In this document: positions 7,545-13,379 of the stretch, in pieces
Layout: the number at the start of each line of letters is the position of its first letter
Numbering within the stretch: the first letter of the stretch is position 1
DNA from: Methylococcaceae bacterium UBA6146
Lineage (GTDB): Bacteria > Pseudomonadota > Gammaproteobacteria > Methylococcales > Methylomonadaceae
Direction of reading: 5' to 3'
Length of the DNA: 13,379 nucleotides
NCBI GenBank assembly: GCA_002422395.1
Contig: DIUY01000025.1
Coordinates: 1,818-15,196, forward strand
Made by a program: the position numbers and the translations under genes
The notes under the pieces: model-generated
The model's database searches: none
Seen by the model: only the letters and a program-made list of their open reading frames with translations
Told to the model about the DNA's origin: nothing

Positions 7545-7563
7545 AATAAGAATTGTTATCATT
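7545..7563. promoter_or_regulatory. Fur box upstream of bfd
   Basis: AATAAGAATTGTTATCATT closely follows the common gammaproteobacterial Fur-box form AATGAGAATnnTTATCATT, with a near-symmetric AAT/ATT arrangement. It lies 31-49 bp before the bfd start, a typical operator position. It predicts repression of bfd, and probably bfr, when iron is plentiful. Fur control of bfd is established in other proteobacteria. Confidence 0.65.
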
Positions 7564-7593
7564 TGTGTAAATTAGTTACTCAGGATAACTCTC

Positions 7594-7809
7594 ATGTATG
7601 TATGTGTTTGCAAAGCGGTTACCGATACCCAGATAAAAAAGGCCATTGACAACGGCGTCTGTACGCGCAGGCAATTATTCCAATGTTTCGGCGTTGGTAG
7701 CGACTGCGGAAAATGCAATAAGCATGTTAAAGAATTGCTTGACGGCAATCGGCAAGAGCGTCCTATAATGGCACAGGCGTCAAACCAACCTGTCCTTAGC
7801 ACATTTTAA
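7594..7809 (+). CDS. bfd: Bacterioferritin-associated ferredoxin
   Basis: Bfd is a small [2Fe-2S] protein that docks on bacterioferritin and passes electrons to the ferric core so that stored iron can leave as Fe2+. The 71-aa product has the family's four cluster cysteines at C4, C6, C38 and C41 (VCVCKAVT near the start, SDCGKC near 36-41), the same positions as in E. coli Bfd. Extra cysteines occur at 23 and 31. AGGA about 9 nt upstream supports the ATG. It is followed after 17 nt by bfr, so the two form an operon behind a Fur-type site. The last 20 or so residues, after the fold, are not conserved-looking. Confidence 0.93.
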   Translation: MYVCVCKAVTDTQIKKAIDNGVCTRRQLFQCFGVGSDCGKCNKHVKELLDGNRQERPIMAQASNQPVLSTF

Positions 7810-7826
7810 ATATTTGAGGCATCCTT

Positions 7827-8291
7827 ATGAAAGGCGATACAAAAGTCATTGAATTCCTTAACAAAGCGCTCACCAATGAGCTGACCGCCATTAACCAGTA
7901 CTTTTTACATGCCCGCATGTATAAAAACTGGGGCTTTAGCAAACTGAATGAGAAGGAATATCACGAATCTATTGATGAGATGAAACATGCGGATCTGTTA
8001 ATTGAGCGCATCCTATTTTTGGAAGGCCTGCCTAACTTGCAAAGCCTTGACAAGTTAATGATTGGCGAACACCCTGAGGAAATGCTCCAATGCGATTTAA
8101 AGTTGGAACATGTTGCCATCCCCTTGCTCAGGGAAGCTATTGCCTACTGTGAACAAGTGCAAGACTATGTTTCCAGAGATATTTTTCAGCATATTCTGGA
8201 AAATGAGGAAGAACACGTTGACTGGCTGGAAATACAGTTTGACTTAATCAGCAAGATCGGCATACAAAACTATCTGCAATCGCAAATTTGA
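7827..8291 (+). CDS. bfr: Bacterioferritin
   Basis: Bacterioferritin is a haem-containing, 24-subunit cytoplasmic cage that oxidises Fe2+ and stores it as a ferric mineral. The 154-aa product is full length. All six ferroxidase ligands are in the canonical places: E18, E51, H54, E94, E127 and H130. M52, the axial haem ligand at the subunit interface, is also present, which separates it from haem-free ferritins. A GAGG site 8 nt upstream fixes the start. It lies directly behind bfd, its reductase partner, and is probably co-transcribed from the same Fur-type promoter. Its 3' end faces tatC across a 59-bp gap. Confidence 0.96.
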   Translation: MKGDTKVIEFLNKALTNELTAINQYFLHARMYKNWGFSKLNEKEYHESIDEMKHADLLIERILFLEGLPNLQSLDKLMIGEHPEEMLQCDLKLEHVAIPLLREAIAYCEQVQDYVSRDIFQHILENEEEHVDWLEIQFDLISKIGIQNYLQSQI

Positions 8292-8293
8292 GC

Positions 8294-8333
8294 TTTGCCG
8301 CCGCCGATTTTATAATCGCGTGAATCAGGCAAA
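8294..8333. terminator. Possible bidirectional terminator hairpin
   Basis: TTTGCC (8294-8299) pairs with GGCAAA (8328-8333), enclosing a second small hairpin, CGATT-TTAT-AATCG (8305-8318). It lies between convergent bfr and tatC. The outer loop is long and T-runs are short, so termination is only plausible. Confidence 0.3.
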
Positions 8334-8350
8334 ACCAAGTTAATTTCTAA

Positions 8351-9175
8351 CTATCTGTTTTTCTTGCTTTTCGTGCTTTTCGTGCTTTTATCCAAGTCTG
8401 TCGGTATTTTAGCAATAGCAGGAAGTTGACCATCACTTTCTGCTTTCCGGACAAAAAAGCGCGAAAATAACAGGCCAATTTCAAATAACAGCCACATGGG
8501 CACCGCTAGCAAGGTTTGTGAAATGGCATCAGGCGGGGTGAGCAACATGCCAATAGCAAATGCGCCGACAATCACATAAGGACGTTGTTCACTCAAGTCT
8601 TTAGAAGTGGCCAGGCCGCTCCAGACGATCACAATCGTAAAAATAGGCACCTCAAAGCAAACACCGAACGCAAAAAACAGCGTCAACACAAAATCCAGAT
8701 ACTTGGAAATATCAGTCATCACAGTGACCCCGACCGGCGCCGCCGCCGTCAAAAATCCAAAAATAAGCGGAAAGACGACATAATAGGCAAACACAACACC
8801 CAGATAAAACAATAGCGTACTGGCGAACAGCAACGGCAATATCAAACGCTGTTCATGTTTATATAAGCCAGGAGCCACAAACGCCCAGAATTGGTAAAGG
8901 ATAAACGGGATAGAAATAAAAACGGCGACGACTAACGCCAACTTAAATGGTATAAAAAAAGGCGATGCCACTTCAATGGCGATCATCGAGCTGTTTTCCG
9001 GCATATGCTTGAGCAGAGGCCCCGCCAGAATACTGTAAATTTCGTTGGCATAAGAAGCCAACCCTAAAAACACGACCAATACGACCAATACGACCCGCAA
9101 CAACCGGTCGCGCAATTCAATCAGATGGCTTATAAACGGTTGTGCCTCGTGGGCAGTGTAATTATTTTTACTCAT
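8351..9175 (-). CDS. tatC: Sec-independent translocase TatC
   Basis: TatC is the polytopic inner-membrane subunit of the twin-arginine translocase. With TatB it recognises the RR signal peptide of folded proteins. The 274-aa product shows the family landmarks: 'SHLIELRDRLL' near the N-terminus (16-26), 'FWAFVAPGLYKHEQR' in the first cytoplasmic loop, 'FGVCFEVPIF' with its conserved membrane glutamate, and 'LTPPDAISQ' before the last helices. Six hydrophobic helices are visible. The start overlaps the tatB stop by 8 nt (ATGAGTAA), indicating coupled translation. The C-terminus ends in a lysine/serine/threonine tail (DKSTKSTKSKKNR) encoded by short tandem repeats. It is longer and more basic than expected and probably not part of the core fold. 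Confidence 0.96.
   Translation of the reverse strand: MSKNNYTAHEAQPFISHLIELRDRLLRVVLVVLVVFLGLASYANEIYSILAGPLLKHMPENSSMIAIEVASPFFIPFKLALVVAVFISIPFILYQFWAFVAPGLYKHEQRLILPLLFASTLLFYLGVVFAYYVVFPLIFGFLTAAAPVGVTVMTDISKYLDFVLTLFFAFGVCFEVPIFTIVIVWSGLATSKDLSEQRPYVIVGAFAIGMLLTPPDAISQTLLAVPMWLLFEIGLLFSRFFVRKAESDGQLPAIAKIPTDLDKSTKSTKSKKNR
8365..8389. repeat. Tandem 9-bp repeat in tatC 3' end
   Basis: The 9-mer TGCTTTTCG occurs twice in tandem (8365-8373, 8374-8382), followed by a partial TGCTTTT copy. It encodes the STKSTKS part of the TatC tail in frame. The 9-bp unit keeps the reading frame, so copy-number change would lengthen the tail by three residues per unit. It resembles the TTTCGTG repeat at 90-116. 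Confidence 0.6.
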
Positions 9176-9482
9176 GCTGTTTTGCGCGTTTTTCTGCTTC
9201 CGGCAACTGCTCTATTGACGATTTAAACGCCTGCGCCGTATCTGCCACTTCATCGGACAGCAGCTCAAATTCCAGCCTCCCCGACTGCTGTTCCAGCACC
9301 TGCCGGATTTCTTCAACTTGCAGCTCGTGCTTGATTTCAGCCTTCAGGGAAGCCACCATCTTTTGCGTCCTGCCTATCCAAAAGGCCGCAATTCTCGCCA
9401 TTTTAGGCAGCCTTTCAGGGCCTATCACCAATAAGCTGACCAGCCCTATCATAACCAACTCGGAAAAGCCTATTTCAAACAT
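9168..9482 (-). CDS. tatB: Sec-independent translocase TatB
   Basis: TatB is a single-span membrane protein that forms the signal-peptide receptor with TatC. The 104-aa product begins MFEIGFSELVMIGLVSLLVIGPERLP, covering the N-terminal membrane helix, the conserved hinge glycine-proline and the start of the amphipathic helix. A charged helical tail follows. The ATG at 9480-9482 is chosen because MFEIGFSEL is the typical TatB N-terminus. Ten extra upstream codons in frame lie inside tatA and lack family character. It overlaps the tatA stop by 8 nt and tatC by 8 nt. It is shorter than E. coli TatB (171 aa), but short tails are common. Confidence 0.94.
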   Translation of the reverse strand: MFEIGFSELVMIGLVSLLVIGPERLPKMARIAAFWIGRTQKMVASLKAEIKHELQVEEIRQVLEQQSGRLEFELLSDEVADTAQAFKSSIEQLPEAEKRAKQHE

Positions 9483-9705
9483 GCGAATCAGACTTGTCAG
9501 TCTGTTTAGCACTTATTTCACCATCAATGATGTTAGCGTCACCATCATTTTCGGTGACTTTTTCCTCTTCGCCTTCTTTAATGGCGGAACGGAAGCCTTT
9601 GATTGCATCGCCCAAGTCTGAACCTATATTCCGCAATCGCTTGGTGCCAAATACAACAACAATTATGACTAATAACATTAATAATTTAGTGACACTGACA
9701 CCCAT
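9475..9705 (-). CDS. tatA: Sec-independent translocase TatA
   Basis: TatA is a small membrane protein that oligomerises around the TatBC-substrate complex to make the export path. The 76-aa product has one N-terminal helix followed by the signature 'FGTKRLRNIGSDLGDAIKGF', an amphipathic helix, and an acidic, probably disordered tail. A lysine (K7) occupies the polar position where E. coli TatA has Q8. GGAG 7 nt upstream supports the ATG. It is the first gene after hisE, from which it is separated by 52 nt holding a strong hairpin, so transcription could be partly independent of his. Confidence 0.95.
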   Translation of the reverse strand: MGVSVTKLLMLLVIIVVVFGTKRLRNIGSDLGDAIKGFRSAIKEGEEEKVTENDGDANIIDGEISAKQTDKSDSHV

Positions 9706-9728
9706 TTTAAACTCCAGTTAGTCTACTG

Positions 9729-9758
9729 AAACCAGACAAAAACGGTTTTGTCCGGTTT
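9729..9758 (-). terminator. Hairpin between hisE and tatA
   Basis: On the minus-strand transcript, AAACCGGACAAAA pairs with TTTTGTCTGGTTT across a CCGT loop. This gives a 13-bp stem with one G-U wobble. On the plus strand the wobble becomes an A-C mismatch, so the stem favours the his-to-tat direction. It begins inside the hisE stop codon. The stem ends in T's, but no longer T-run follows, so it may attenuate, process or protect rather than fully terminate. Confidence 0.55.
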
Positions 9759-10075
9759 TATTGGTTACGCCGTGCTTTTTCTTCCAATCCGGACAGACCA
9801 AAACGCCGCTGTAACTCCTGCAGCACATCATCGGGATTCAGCTCTTGCTGCGCCAGGAGGACCATACAATGGAACCATAAATCCGCCATTTCATAAATGA
9901 TTTGCTGTTTATCCCCACCTTTAGCCGCAATCACGGTTTCTGTAGCTTCTTCGCCGATTTTTTTTAAAATTGTATCCAAACCTTTAGTATACAGGCTAGC
10001 CACATAGGATTTGTCGGCGGATTGCTGTTTACGCTGTTCCAGAATATCCGCTAATTGTTGCAATACGTCACTCAT
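9758..10075 (-). CDS. hisE: Phosphoribosyl-ATP diphosphatase
   Basis: HisE hydrolyses phosphoribosyl-ATP to phosphoribosyl-AMP and pyrophosphate, the second step of histidine synthesis. The 105-aa protein is the separate single-domain form, not the HisIE fusion of enterics. It shows the MazG-like helical motif 'KKIGEEATETVIAAK' (38-52, metal-binding E42, E43, E46) and 'YEMADLWFHCMVLL' with E62 and D65. Its ATG overlaps the hisI stop in an ATGA (4 nt), giving coupled translation. It is the last his gene before tatA. Confidence 0.96.
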   Translation of the reverse strand: MSDVLQQLADILEQRKQQSADKSYVASLYTKGLDTILKKIGEEATETVIAAKGGDKQQIIYEMADLWFHCMVLLAQQELNPDDVLQELQRRFGLSGLEEKARRNQ

Positions 10076-10464
10076 AGCCTTTTATATATCTCATCAGAAT
10101 CTTTCAACACCGGCTCAACCGTCAGCCACCGCCCATCAATCAGCTGCCGGTAAAAACAGCTTTCCCGTCCGGTATGACAAGCAATACCACCTTCCTGCTC
10201 GATTTCCAGCAAAATCACGTCTTCGTCGCAATCAATCCGGATGCTGCGGATTTTTTGCCGATGCCCAGACTCCTCGCCCTTACGCCACAATTTGCCGCGT
10301 GAGCGCGACCAGTACACGGCATAGCCTTCTTGGGCGGTTAAGGTGAGGGATTCGCGGTTCATCCACGCGAACATCATTACCCTACCGTTGCTGGATTGTT
10401 GGGCAATGACAGGAATTAGCCCATCTTGCGTCCAGCGGATTTCATCCAGCCAGACCCTATTCAT
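10072..10464 (-). CDS. hisI: Phosphoribosyl-AMP cyclohydrolase
   Basis: HisI opens the adenine ring of phosphoribosyl-AMP to give the ProFAR intermediate, using zinc and magnesium. The 130-aa product has the zinc cysteines C79, C96 and C103 ('RIDCDED', 'ACHTGRESCF'), with D78, D80 and D82 as the metal-binding aspartates. 'MMFAWMN' (30-36) and 'YWSRSRGKLWRKGEESG' (51-67) are typical family blocks. The ATG overlaps the hisF stop by 4 nt (ATGA), and its own stop overlaps the hisE start. It is a stand-alone cyclohydrolase, the usual non-enteric proteobacterial form. Confidence 0.97.
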   Translation of the reverse strand: MNRVWLDEIRWTQDGLIPVIAQQSSNGRVMMFAWMNRESLTLTAQEGYAVYWSRSRGKLWRKGEESGHRQKIRSIRIDCDEDVILLEIEQEGGIACHTGRESCFYRQLIDGRWLTVEPVLKDSDEIYKRL

Positions 10465-11234
10465 AACCGCACCTCAATACCCCGTGAACGTAAATGTTGT
10501 TTGGCCTGCTCAATGGTATATTCACCGAAATGGAAAATACTCGCCGCCAATACCGCATCCGCTTTGCCTTCGAGTATGCCTTCGGCCAGATGGTCTAGAT
10601 TGCCGACGCCGCCGGACGCGATGACAGGCACGGACACTGCTTCGCTAACCGCGCGGGTCAACGGCAGGTTAAAGCCAGCACGCGTGCCGTCATTATCCAT
10701 GCTGGTCAACAATATCTCCCCTGCCCCGTAGGCTGTCATTTTTTTCGCCCACTCGACCGCATCTATACCTGTCGGTTTACGCCCGCCGTGGGTAAACAGC
10801 TCCCAGCGCTCGGGTTCACCCTCATGGCTGACTTTTTTGGCATCAATGGCGACCACGATGCATTGCGAACCGAAACGCTCCGCCGCTTCTTTAACAAATT
10901 CAGGATTAGACACCGCCGCACTATTAATGCCGACTTTATCCGCGCCGGCATTCAGCATGCGCCGGATATCGTCCAGCGTTCTGATACCGCCGCCGACTGT
11001 CAGCGGAATAAAGACTTCACTAGCGACTTGTTCGACTACATGCACTATCGTGTCACGATTATCATGCGTTGCGGTAATATCCAGAAAGGTAATTTCATCC
11101 GCGCCTTCGCGATCATAGCGCCTGGCGATTTCGACAGGATCGCCCGCGTCGCGGATATCGACAAATTTCACGCCTTTGACTACGCGGCCATTATCAACAT
11201 CCAAACAAGGAATAATACGTTTGGCTAGGCTCAT
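10461..11234 (-). CDS. hisF: Imidazole glycerol phosphate synthase cyclase subunit
   Basis: HisF is the TIM-barrel subunit that joins ammonia from HisH to PRFAR, giving imidazole glycerol phosphate and AICAR. The 257-aa product is full length with the catalytic aspartates D12 ('IIPCLDVDNGRVVKG') and D131 ('VVAIDAKK'). The phosphate-binding glycine loops 'TVGGGIRT' and 'ASGGVGN' are present. It starts 4 nt after the hisA stop and its stop overlaps hisI, so it sits in the middle of the operon. The upstream partner hisH supplies the glutaminase. Confidence 0.98.
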   Translation of the reverse strand: MSLAKRIIPCLDVDNGRVVKGVKFVDIRDAGDPVEIARRYDREGADEITFLDITATHDNRDTIVHVVEQVASEVFIPLTVGGGIRTLDDIRRMLNAGADKVGINSAAVSNPEFVKEAAERFGSQCIVVAIDAKKVSHEGEPERWELFTHGGRKPTGIDAVEWAKKMTAYGAGEILLTSMDNDGTRAGFNLPLTRAVSEAVSVPVIASGGVGNLDHLAEGILEGKADAVLAASIFHFGEYTIEQAKQHLRSRGIEVRL

Positions 11235-11238
11235 GGCT

Positions 11239-11970
11239 TCAAAATGATTCCGCTAATTTTTCGGCTTCGGCAAAATCCAGCGTACCTTCATAAATGGCGC
11301 GTCCGGTAATCGCCCCCATAACACCGTCGCGCGCGACTGCGCCCAAGGCTTTGATGTCATCAATATTGGTAATACCACCCGAAGCGATAACCGGAATACG
11401 GATGGCTCTGGCCAGTCTGGCCGTCGCCTCAATATTGACGCCTTGCATCATGCCGTCTCGGGAAATGTCGGTATAAATAATCGCTTCAACGCCGTCGGCT
11501 TCAAAGTGTTGCGCCAAATCAATCACATCATGCTTGGACAATTTAGACCAGCCATCAATCGCGACCTTACCATCTTTAGCATCCAGTCCGACGATAATAT
11601 GGCGCGGATATTCCAGAGCCATATTCCGAACAAAATGCGGTTCGTTGACGGCTTTTGTTCCGATGATCACATATTCAACCCCGGCATCCAGGTACGCCTG
11701 TATGGTTTCCTCATCGCGGATACCGCCGCCTATCTGCACGGGCACGTCAGGATAGGCTTCAACTATCGCATGAATAACATCGGCATTTCTGGGCTTTCCG
11801 GCAAACGCGCCATCCAGGTCGACCAAATGCAGGCGTTTTGCGCCCGCTGCCACCCAACGCCCAGCAACCGCGACTGGGTCATCAGAAAAAACTGTGTCAT
11901 CATCCATGCGTCCTTGGCGTAAACGCACACATTTCCCTTCTTTTAAATCGATAGCGGGTATTAACAGCAT
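11239..11970 (-). CDS. hisA: ProFAR isomerase
   Basis: HisA carries out the Amadori rearrangement of ProFAR to PRFAR, the HisF substrate. The 243-aa TIM-barrel protein has the acid/base aspartates D8 ('LIPAIDLKEGKCVRL') and D130 ('VGLDAKDG'). The phosphate sites 'IGGGIRDEE' and 'ASGGITNIDD' are visible. The frame stays open for 49 more codons into hisH, but MLLIPAIDL is the family's normal N-terminus, so ATG 11968-11970 is used. A GAGG lies 11 nt upstream, rather far. The gap to hisH is 35 nt. Confidence 0.97.
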   Translation of the reverse strand: MLLIPAIDLKEGKCVRLRQGRMDDDTVFSDDPVAVAGRWVAAGAKRLHLVDLDGAFAGKPRNADVIHAIVEAYPDVPVQIGGGIRDEETIQAYLDAGVEYVIIGTKAVNEPHFVRNMALEYPRHIIVGLDAKDGKVAIDGWSKLSKHDVIDLAQHFEADGVEAIIYTDISRDGMMQGVNIEATARLARAIRIPVIASGGITNIDDIKALGAVARDGVMGAITGRAIYEGTLDFAEAEKLAESF

Positions 11971-12005
11971 AATGTAGGAAACCTCAACAACATAGTAATC
12001 AAAAT

Positions 12006-12647
12006 TTAAACAAATCCATTCCAGTGCAAAAAGTTCTTGAGCAGCTGCAAACCAACGGCCTGACTTTTTTCGGGATGGAATTGTACGGCAAAGATATTGT
12101 TTTGCGCTAAAGCACACGCAAACGCATCCGGGTAATCGGTTGTTGCGGCTACCACGGCGGCGTTATCCGGTCTGGCATAGTAGCTATGGACAAAATAAAA
12201 GCGGCTGTTCTGGGGAATACCATCCCATAGCGGATGTGGAAACTGCTGCACCTGATTCCAGCCCATGTGCGGAATTTTCAGGGTATTGCCGTCTTTATCC
12301 GTTAATCCGTCCGGAAAACGCACGACATGGCCAGCCAGCACATTCAAGCCTTCAGTATAGCCATTTTCTTCGCTGTCGGTCAGTAAGGCCTGCATGCCCA
12401 GACAAATTCCCAACAATGGCTTAGCCTTGGCAACTTCATGGATGACATCGGCTAGACCTGAATGCCTAAGCGCCCGCATACAATCACGCATAGCGCCTAC
12501 GCCCGGAAACACCACGCGATCCGCCTGCAAGATCGCATCGGCATTAGAAACTATCTGCACATCCACCTCAGGGACGGCATATTGCAAGGCTTTAGCAATA
12601 GAATGCAGGTTTCCCATTCCGTAATCAATAACAGCAACAGAAGACAT
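12006..12647 (-). CDS. hisH: Imidazole glycerol phosphate synthase glutaminase subunit
   Basis: HisH is the class I glutamine amidotransferase that releases ammonia and channels it to HisF. The 213-aa product has the nucleophile C82 in 'LLGICLGMQAL', the catalytic H191 and E193 in 'VQFHPEKSQ', and the 'VVFPGVGAM' oxyanion strand (45-53). The start 'MSSVAVIDYGMGNLHS' is typical. It lies between hisB (38-nt gap) and hisA (35-nt gap), in the usual proteobacterial order. Confidence 0.97.
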   Translation of the reverse strand: MSSVAVIDYGMGNLHSIAKALQYAVPEVDVQIVSNADAILQADRVVFPGVGAMRDCMRALRHSGLADVIHEVAKAKPLLGICLGMQALLTDSEENGYTEGLNVLAGHVVRFPDGLTDKDGNTLKIPHMGWNQVQQFPHPLWDGIPQNSRFYFVHSYYARPDNAAVVAATTDYPDAFACALAQNNIFAVQFHPEKSQAVGLQLLKNFLHWNGFV

Positions 12648-12685
12648 AAATGTTCAGCGTGGATAGTTAAGTGGCAAGGTGTGAC

Positions 12686-13285
12686 TTATAGCACACCTTT
12701 GGTGGACGGCATTATACCCGCCATACGGGTATCGGCGGTAATCGCCATGCGGATGGCCCGGCCTAATGCCTTAAAAATGGTTTCGGCGATATGATGGGAG
12801 TTTGCGCCTTTCAAATTGTCGATGTGCAGTGTTACGTTGGCATGATTGACAAAACCTTGGAAAAATTCCCGAAACAAATCGACATCAAAGCTGCCTATCA
12901 TCGCTTTCGGGTAATGCACATCATAGAACAAACCGGGGCGTCCAGAAAAATCAATCACAACCCGAGACATGGCCTCATCCAATGGGATATAAGCATGACC
13001 ATAGCGGCAAATACCTTTTTTATCGCCGATTGCCTGGGCAAAGGCCTGCCCTAAGGTAATACCTATATCTTCAACCGTGTGATGCGCATCGATATGCAAA
13101 TCACCTTTGGCAGCGATGTCCATATCGATAAGACCATGCCGGGCGATTTGATCGAGCATGTGGTCTAGGAATGGTACGCCAGTTACAAATGAGGTTTTTC
13201 CAGTCCCGTCAAGATTGATGTTGATTTTAATTTGGGTTTCGAGCGTGTTGCGTTCTATTTGGACGTTGCGTGGATTCATTGTCAT
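12686..13285 (-). CDS. hisB: Imidazoleglycerol-phosphate dehydratase
   Basis: HisB removes water from imidazole glycerol phosphate to form imidazole acetol phosphate, using two manganese ions. The 199-aa product is the dehydratase only. The histidinol-phosphatase domain fused in E. coli HisB is absent, so that activity must come from another gene. The metal-site histidines are in 'VPFLDHMLDQIARHG' (H42, H50), 'DAHHTVEDIG' (H68, H69, E72) and 'SHHIAETIFKALGRA' (H164, H165, E168). The C-terminus 'MPSTKGVL' is the family ending. M1 and M3 are both possible starts, and neither has a clear ribosome site. It is the first gene of the run visible here. The 94 bp upstream carry only a weak -10-like GATACT (minus strand, 13332-13337), so the promoter may lie there or beyond the window. 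Confidence 0.97.
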   Translation of the reverse strand: MTMNPRNVQIERNTLETQIKININLDGTGKTSFVTGVPFLDHMLDQIARHGLIDMDIAAKGDLHIDAHHTVEDIGITLGQAFAQAIGDKKGICRYGHAYIPLDEAMSRVVIDFSGRPGLFYDVHYPKAMIGSFDVDLFREFFQGFVNHANVTLHIDNLKGANSHHIAETIFKALGRAIRMAITADTRMAGIMPSTKGVL

Positions 13286-13379
13286 TTTAAAAAATTAATG
13301 AGTAATGTGGTTTGCATGAATTAATGCCCAGAGTATCACAAATGCCCCTGCCCTTTCTTGGAAAAGCGCTGGAAGCGGC

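Noticed and set aside
9142..9621. Plus-strand 159-residue open frame across tatB and tatA.
   Set aside because: It is the antisense shadow of well-recognised tat genes and has a serine/cysteine-rich composition with no family signal.
10788..11228. Plus-strand 146-residue frame opposite hisF.
   Set aside because: It is fully antisense to hisF, whose catalytic motifs are intact. It has no ribosome site and no recognisable product.
11971..12117. Extension of HisA by 49 residues to an upstream ATG.
   Set aside because: It runs into hisH and has no family similarity. MLLIPAIDL at 11970 is the standard HisA start.
1..13379. CRISPR array, tRNA, rRNA, prophage or intact insertion sequence.
   Set aside because: No regularly spaced repeats, cloverleaf, transposase or integrase frame was seen on either strand.

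Overview
The window reads as a chromosomal segment of a non-enteric gammaproteobacterium. The evidence is a single-function hisB, separate hisI and hisE genes, a hisB-H-A-F-I-E run continuing into tatA-tatB-tatC, and a bfd-bfr iron pair. This combination would fit a methanotroph-like (Methylococcales) lineage, but that placement is inference from gene order and not proven by any single marker here. No tRNA, rRNA, CRISPR array, intact insertion sequence or prophage gene was seen.

Left part (1-5000) is the accessory-looking, visibly AT-richer half. It starts with a short gene-free stretch holding a degenerate palindromic repeat (about 34-75) and a TTTCGTG-type repeat. Next comes an AraC-family regulator (minus strand), divergent from a cytoplasmic two-part protein with a LecA-like front half and a DUF3047-like back half. 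A 272-bp gap with a perfect 14-bp palindrome and a small orphan frame follows. An exported DUF2252 protein with kinase/phosphotransferase-like motifs comes next, then an unrecognised two-gene unit made of a membrane hairpin protein followed by a helical, coiled-coil-like protein.

The middle part (5000-8300) is iron-related. It has a TonB-dependent outer-membrane receptor, then bfd (bacterioferritin-associated ferredoxin) and bfr (bacterioferritin), with a good Fur-box-like site just upstream of bfd. Together these suggest uptake of an iron chelate or similar ligand, storage of iron in bacterioferritin and its reductive release through Bfd. The receptor's ligand cannot be read from the sequence.

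The right part (8350-13285) is one tightly packed minus-strand block: hisB, hisH, hisA, hisF, hisI, hisE, then tatA, tatB, tatC. The His enzymes cover the middle steps of histidine synthesis, from phosphoribosyl-ATP hydrolysis to imidazole acetol phosphate. TatABC forms the twin-arginine translocase. Several neighbours overlap by 4 or 8 nt, and a strong hairpin sits between hisE and tatA, which probably separates or modulates expression of the two halves. All key catalytic residues checked in the His and Bfr proteins are present. No clearly new defence or metabolic system is evident. The best candidates for undescribed biology are the lectin-like/DUF3047 protein with its divergent regulator, the exported DUF2252 protein, and the unknown membrane/coiled-coil pair.
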